NCBI GenBank assembly: GCA_938008555.1
Contig: CALLKE010000233.1
Span: 1-8,269, forward strand
DNA length: 8,269 bases
Direction: 5' to 3'
Source of the DNA: an uncultured Pedobacter sp.
Lineage (GTDB): Bacteria; Bacteroidota; Bacteroidia; Sphingobacteriales; Sphingobacteriaceae
The translations under genes were made by a program, and so were the position numbers. Of the stretch, positions 7,210-8,269 are shown piece by piece. Position 1 is the stretch's first letter. The number at the start of each line of letters is the position of its first letter. The notes beneath the pieces are model-generated. The model saw nothing but the letters and a program-made list of their open reading frames with translations. It made no database searches and had not been told where the DNA came from.

Positions 7210-7250
7210 CATGCCCTAATAGTGATATATTTCGTCACATATAGGACATG
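7210..7250. repeat. Inverted repeat IR1, overlaps abiEi promoter -10, start point and ribosome-binding site
   Basis: Left arm CATGCCCTAATAGTGA (7210-7225) and right arm TCACATATAGGACATG (7235-7250) match at 12 of 16 paired positions, with nine bases between. It is 41 bp long. The left arm carries the abiEi ribosome-binding site AGGG (7217-7214 on the minus strand), and the right end touches the likely -10 box. Probable operator. Confidence 0.75.
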
Positions 7251-7276
7251 TTATATCTAAAATCCAATAAAGTCAA
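7250..7276 (-). promoter_or_regulatory. Likely promoter of the abiE-led operon
   Basis: On the minus strand TTGACT (7276-7271) is followed after 15 bases by TATAAC (7255-7250), or after 17 bases by the weaker TAACAT (7253-7248). It lies in the gap between IR1 and IR2, with the start point predicted inside IR1. A protein on IR1 would therefore block it. Confidence 0.6.
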
Positions 7277-7292
7277 GCCGAATTGAGCTTGC

Positions 7293-7333
7293 CGTGTCCT
7301 AATAGTGATGATTTTTGTAACTATTAGGACACG
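7293..7333. repeat. Inverted repeat IR2, perfect 14-bp arms upstream of the abiE -35 box
   Basis: CGTGTCCTAATAGT (7293-7306) is the exact reverse complement of ACTATTAGGACACG (7320-7333), with 13 bases between. It is 41 bp long, like IR1 and IR3. The bases CCTAATAGTGAT at 7298-7309 repeat IR1's 7215-7226 exactly 83 bp away. Confidence 0.85.
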
Positions 7334-7342
7334 TCATTGCTG

Positions 7343-7355
7343 ATTAGGATGCGTC
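7343..7355. repeat. Extra degenerate half-site in the gap between IR2 and IR3
   Basis: ATTAGGATGCGTC here matches ATTAGGACACGTC at 7323-7335 (right arm of IR2 and its flank) at 11 of 13 bases, in the same orientation and 20 bases away. It is a seventh, unpaired copy of the half-site core. Confidence 0.55.
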
Positions 7356-7375
7356 GGTTAAATGAACAGCATTAG

Positions 7376-7416
7376 CATGTCCTTTAGGTTACGAATTTCG
7401 TTACTTTAAGGACATG
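7376..7416. repeat. Inverted repeat IR3, distal member of the 83-bp-spaced set
   Basis: Arms at 7376-7395 (starts CATGTCCTTTAGG) and 7397-7416 (ends CTTTAAGGACATG) pair at 17 of 20 positions around a single central base, including the ACGAA/TTCGT core. It is 41 bp long. It sits nearest the divergent kinase-like gene, 117 bases before that start codon. Confidence 0.85.
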
Positions 7417-7490
7417 ACATCGCTTATTTACTATGAAAAGTTCACTGATTAAAAAACCTCAGCGACTCTGTAAGTCCAGGCTTTGTGGTA

Positions 7491-7500
7491 TCCTATAGGA
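7491..7500. repeat. Ten-base perfect palindrome TCCTATAGGA
   Basis: A perfect palindrome made of the half-site core TCCTA in both orientations, 33-42 bases before the ATG of the plus-strand kinase-like gene. It could be a minimal operator or chance; it is out of register with the 83-bp array. Confidence 0.35.
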
Positions 7501-7520
7501 GTGAAAGCGAATATTTATCA

Positions 7521-7526
7521 AGAGGA
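7521..7526 (+). promoter_or_regulatory. Ribosome-binding site that sets the kinase-like gene start
   Basis: AGAGGA lies six bases before the ATG at 7533. It favours this start over an in-frame GTG at 7485, whose extra 16 residues look non-coding. Confidence 0.8.
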
Positions 7527-7532
7527 ACCATC

Positions 7533-8048
7533 ATGAGCAACATAAAACGCATTTTTATCATTGGCCATTCAGGTGCAGGCAAAGGTGTCCTCGCCCAAGC
7601 AGTGGCTAAAAAGCTTGGTTGGAAGTTTATCAATGCAGACGTTCTTGGGTGTGCAGCTCACATTGGGCGTACTGTATCTGAAGTTGTAGGCACAGAAGGC
7701 GAGCGCGCTTTTAATCGTTGCCTAACGGAAATTTTGTCCTATCAGATCGCCAAAGAAAACATAGTAGTTACTACAGATGAAAGCATCATCTGTGATGAAA
7801 AAGCACGTGAGTTACTGAAAGCAGAATTCACCATTCACCTAAAGGTGAGCGTGCCTGTGCAATTAGAACGTATTGCGGAAGGTGATTATCGCCCCTTACT
7901 ACCGGTGGATAATTTTGCTGCCCTTATCGATAAGCTCCATAATGAACGAGACGGTCTATACGAACAAGTGGCTAGTTTTTCGCTCAGCTCTGACGATGGT
8001 GATATAGAAGGACATGTAGCAAGTATCGTTAAAGCCATGACAAAGTAA
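7533..8048 (+). CDS. Divergent shikimate-kinase-like P-loop protein
   Basis: A 171-residue protein, the usual length of shikimate kinases. The P-loop GHSGAGKG (11-18) follows a hydrophobic strand, but the residue after Lys17 is Gly, not the usual Ser/Thr. FINADVLGCAAHIGRTVSEVVGTEGERAF (32-60) follows the shikimate kinase spacing of D...IG...GE..F, with Asp36. ADYR-type lid sequence GDYRPLL (117-123) and NERDGLYEQVAS (137-148) match the family's RPLL...R-x-x-L-Y-x-x-V-A ending. The Gly-Gly-Gly substrate motif is replaced by VVTTDESII (78-86), and the usual FR before the conserved Glu is FNR. Genuine shikimate phosphorylation is therefore doubtful; another small-molecule kinase or a regulatory role is possible. 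It is transcribed away from abiEi, and a hairpin follows at 8075. No convincing promoter was found; TTTAAG/TACTAT near 7405-7434 is weak. Confidence 0.8.
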   Translation: MSNIKRIFIIGHSGAGKGVLAQAVAKKLGWKFINADVLGCAAHIGRTVSEVVGTEGERAFNRCLTEILSYQIAKENIVVTTDESIICDEKARELLKAEFTIHLKVSVPVQLERIAEGDYRPLLPVDNFAALIDKLHNERDGLYEQVASFSLSSDDGDIEGHVASIVKAMTK

Positions 8049-8074
8049 GCAGTTTATTTATTATCAAAAACAGC

Positions 8075-8100
8075 AAAAATCGATAATAACGCCGATTTTT
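8075..8100 (+). terminator. AT-rich hairpin after the kinase-like gene, possible weak terminator
   Basis: AAAAATCG (8075-8082) pairs perfectly with CGATTTTT (8093-8100) across a 10-base loop, 26 bases after the stop at 8048. The T-run belongs to the stem itself and the stem has only two G-C pairs, so termination would be weak unless the stem pairs partially and leaves a U-tract. Confidence 0.4.
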
Positions 8101-8111
8101 ATCACCACTTC

Positions 8112-8135
8112 TGATAATAACTGGTAGCATTATCA
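8112..8135. repeat. Second short hairpin and repeated GATAATAAC motif
   Basis: TGATAAT (8112-8118) pairs with ATTATCA (8129-8135) over a 10-base loop. GATAATAAC occurs at 8082-8090 and again at 8113-8121, and its reverse TTATTATC is at 8058-8065. The area is AT-rich, so part of this may be compositional. Confidence 0.4.
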
Positions 8136-8269
8136 TCGAAATCTGCTAGAATCGCAGTCGGTGAAGTTGACATTCCCCACCCAGTTTGGAGGTGGTTATT
8201 TTAAAGAATGCTAACCTCCGCCAGTTTATCAGCGTTGAACTTTTTGGGCGTGAATTTTTAAATTATCAA
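8136..8269. other. Repeat-bearing right edge, possible margin of a mobile element
   Basis: Two related 13-base repeats lie 40 bases apart: CCCCACCCAGTTT (8175-8187) and CCTCCGCCAGTTT (8215-8227). GGAGGT (8188-8193) is complementary to ACCTCC (8214-8219), and CCACC (8177-8181) to GGTGG (8191-8195), so alternative hairpins can form. A minus-strand frame enters from the edge and stops at 8229 after 12 residues (DNLKIHAQKVQR); a plus-strand frame is open from 8171 to the edge. Either could be the end of a neighbouring gene, but neither is long enough to call. Multiple terminal repeats next to a gene end are seen in some insertion sequences such as the IS21 family; this link is a guess. Confidence 0.3.

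Larger units (their letters stand above)
7210..7416. promoter_or_regulatory. Array of three inverted repeats with exact 83-bp period, probable AbiEi operator
   Basis: Three 41-bp inverted repeats centred at 7230, 7313 and 7396 are separated by two 42-bp gaps of unrelated sequence. The six arms share a half-site near CRTGTCCTAATAGTGA, often extending to CGAAAT. 83 bp is close to eight helical turns and 41-42 bp close to four, so all half-sites fall on about one DNA face. Characterised AbiEi proteins bind paired inverted repeats cooperatively and bend the DNA, which fits. It fills most of the 325-base gap between the divergent genes; 7417-7532 holds only a short palindrome and a ribosome-binding site. 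Confidence 0.7.

Noticed and set aside
7210..7416. CRISPR array
   Set aside because: Only three units, the copies diverge from each other while keeping internal symmetry, the gaps lie exactly over a promoter, and no cas gene is present.
7210..7416. Type III toxin-antitoxin RNA repeats or integron attC sites
   Set aside because: The neighbours encode a protein antitoxin of the AbiEi type, the predicted promoter would not transcribe IR2 and IR3, and no RYYYAAC/GTTRRRY attC boxes or integrase are seen.
8009..8017. AAGGACATG inside the kinase-like gene as another operator half-site
   Set aside because: Only nine bases match, there is no paired arm, and the site is explained by the coding sequence.
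8208..8261. Short plus-strand peptide of 17 codons from the ATG at 8208
   Set aside because: The GGAGGT element is about 14 bases away, too far to serve it well, and the peptide shows no recognisable feature.

Overview
The window reads as a chromosomal accessory region of a low-G+C Gammaproteobacterium. A Legionella-like organism is my guess, based on the AT-rich base composition and the protein style; no marker gene fixes the taxon. No rRNA, tRNA or CRISPR array is visible.

Left edge, plus strand: the 3' part of an AraC-type regulator with a C-terminal GyrI-like effector domain (3-773). It converges on a minus-strand unit across a hairpin at 791-814. That unit (2648 to 815) encodes a DUF2975-type membrane protein, a 70-residue Cro/CI-type regulator and an exported alpha/beta hydrolase. 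It is driven by an almost perfect sigma70 promoter at 2683-2711 with small palindromes over its -10 and -35 boxes.

Centre, minus strand (7207 to 2737): six genes with every junction overlapping by 1 or 4 bases. In transcription order they are AbiEi-type antitoxin/autorepressor, AbiEii-type nucleotidyltransferase toxin, a protein-kinase-fold protein, a RimJ/RimL-type GNAT acetyltransferase, a small GNAT acetyltransferase, and an APH(6)/StrB-like small-molecule kinase. This is a type IV toxin-antitoxin pair extended by four group-transfer enzymes that look like one translationally coupled message.

Intergenic region 7208-7532: the most striking non-coding structure. Three 41-bp inverted repeats (7210-7250, 7293-7333, 7376-7416) are separated by exactly 42 bp, a period of exactly 83 bp. 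All six arms are versions of one half-site, about CRTGTCCTAATAGTGA. The likely abiE promoter lies between the first and second repeats, and the abiEi ribosome-binding site lies inside the first. A cooperative AbiEi operator is the best reading.

Right edge, plus strand: a divergently transcribed shikimate-kinase-like P-loop protein (7533-8048) that has lost key family residues, then a short AT-rich hairpin region and a repeat-containing stretch (8136-8269) that might be the margin of a mobile element.

Proposed logic: AbiEi binds the 83-bp-spaced operators and restrains its own operon, and perhaps the divergent kinase-like gene. The downstream kinase, acetyltransferases and phosphotransferase are either toxin modifiers or resistance/defence cargo maintained by the toxin-antitoxin pair. 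Family assignments come from reading motifs by eye; no database search was run.
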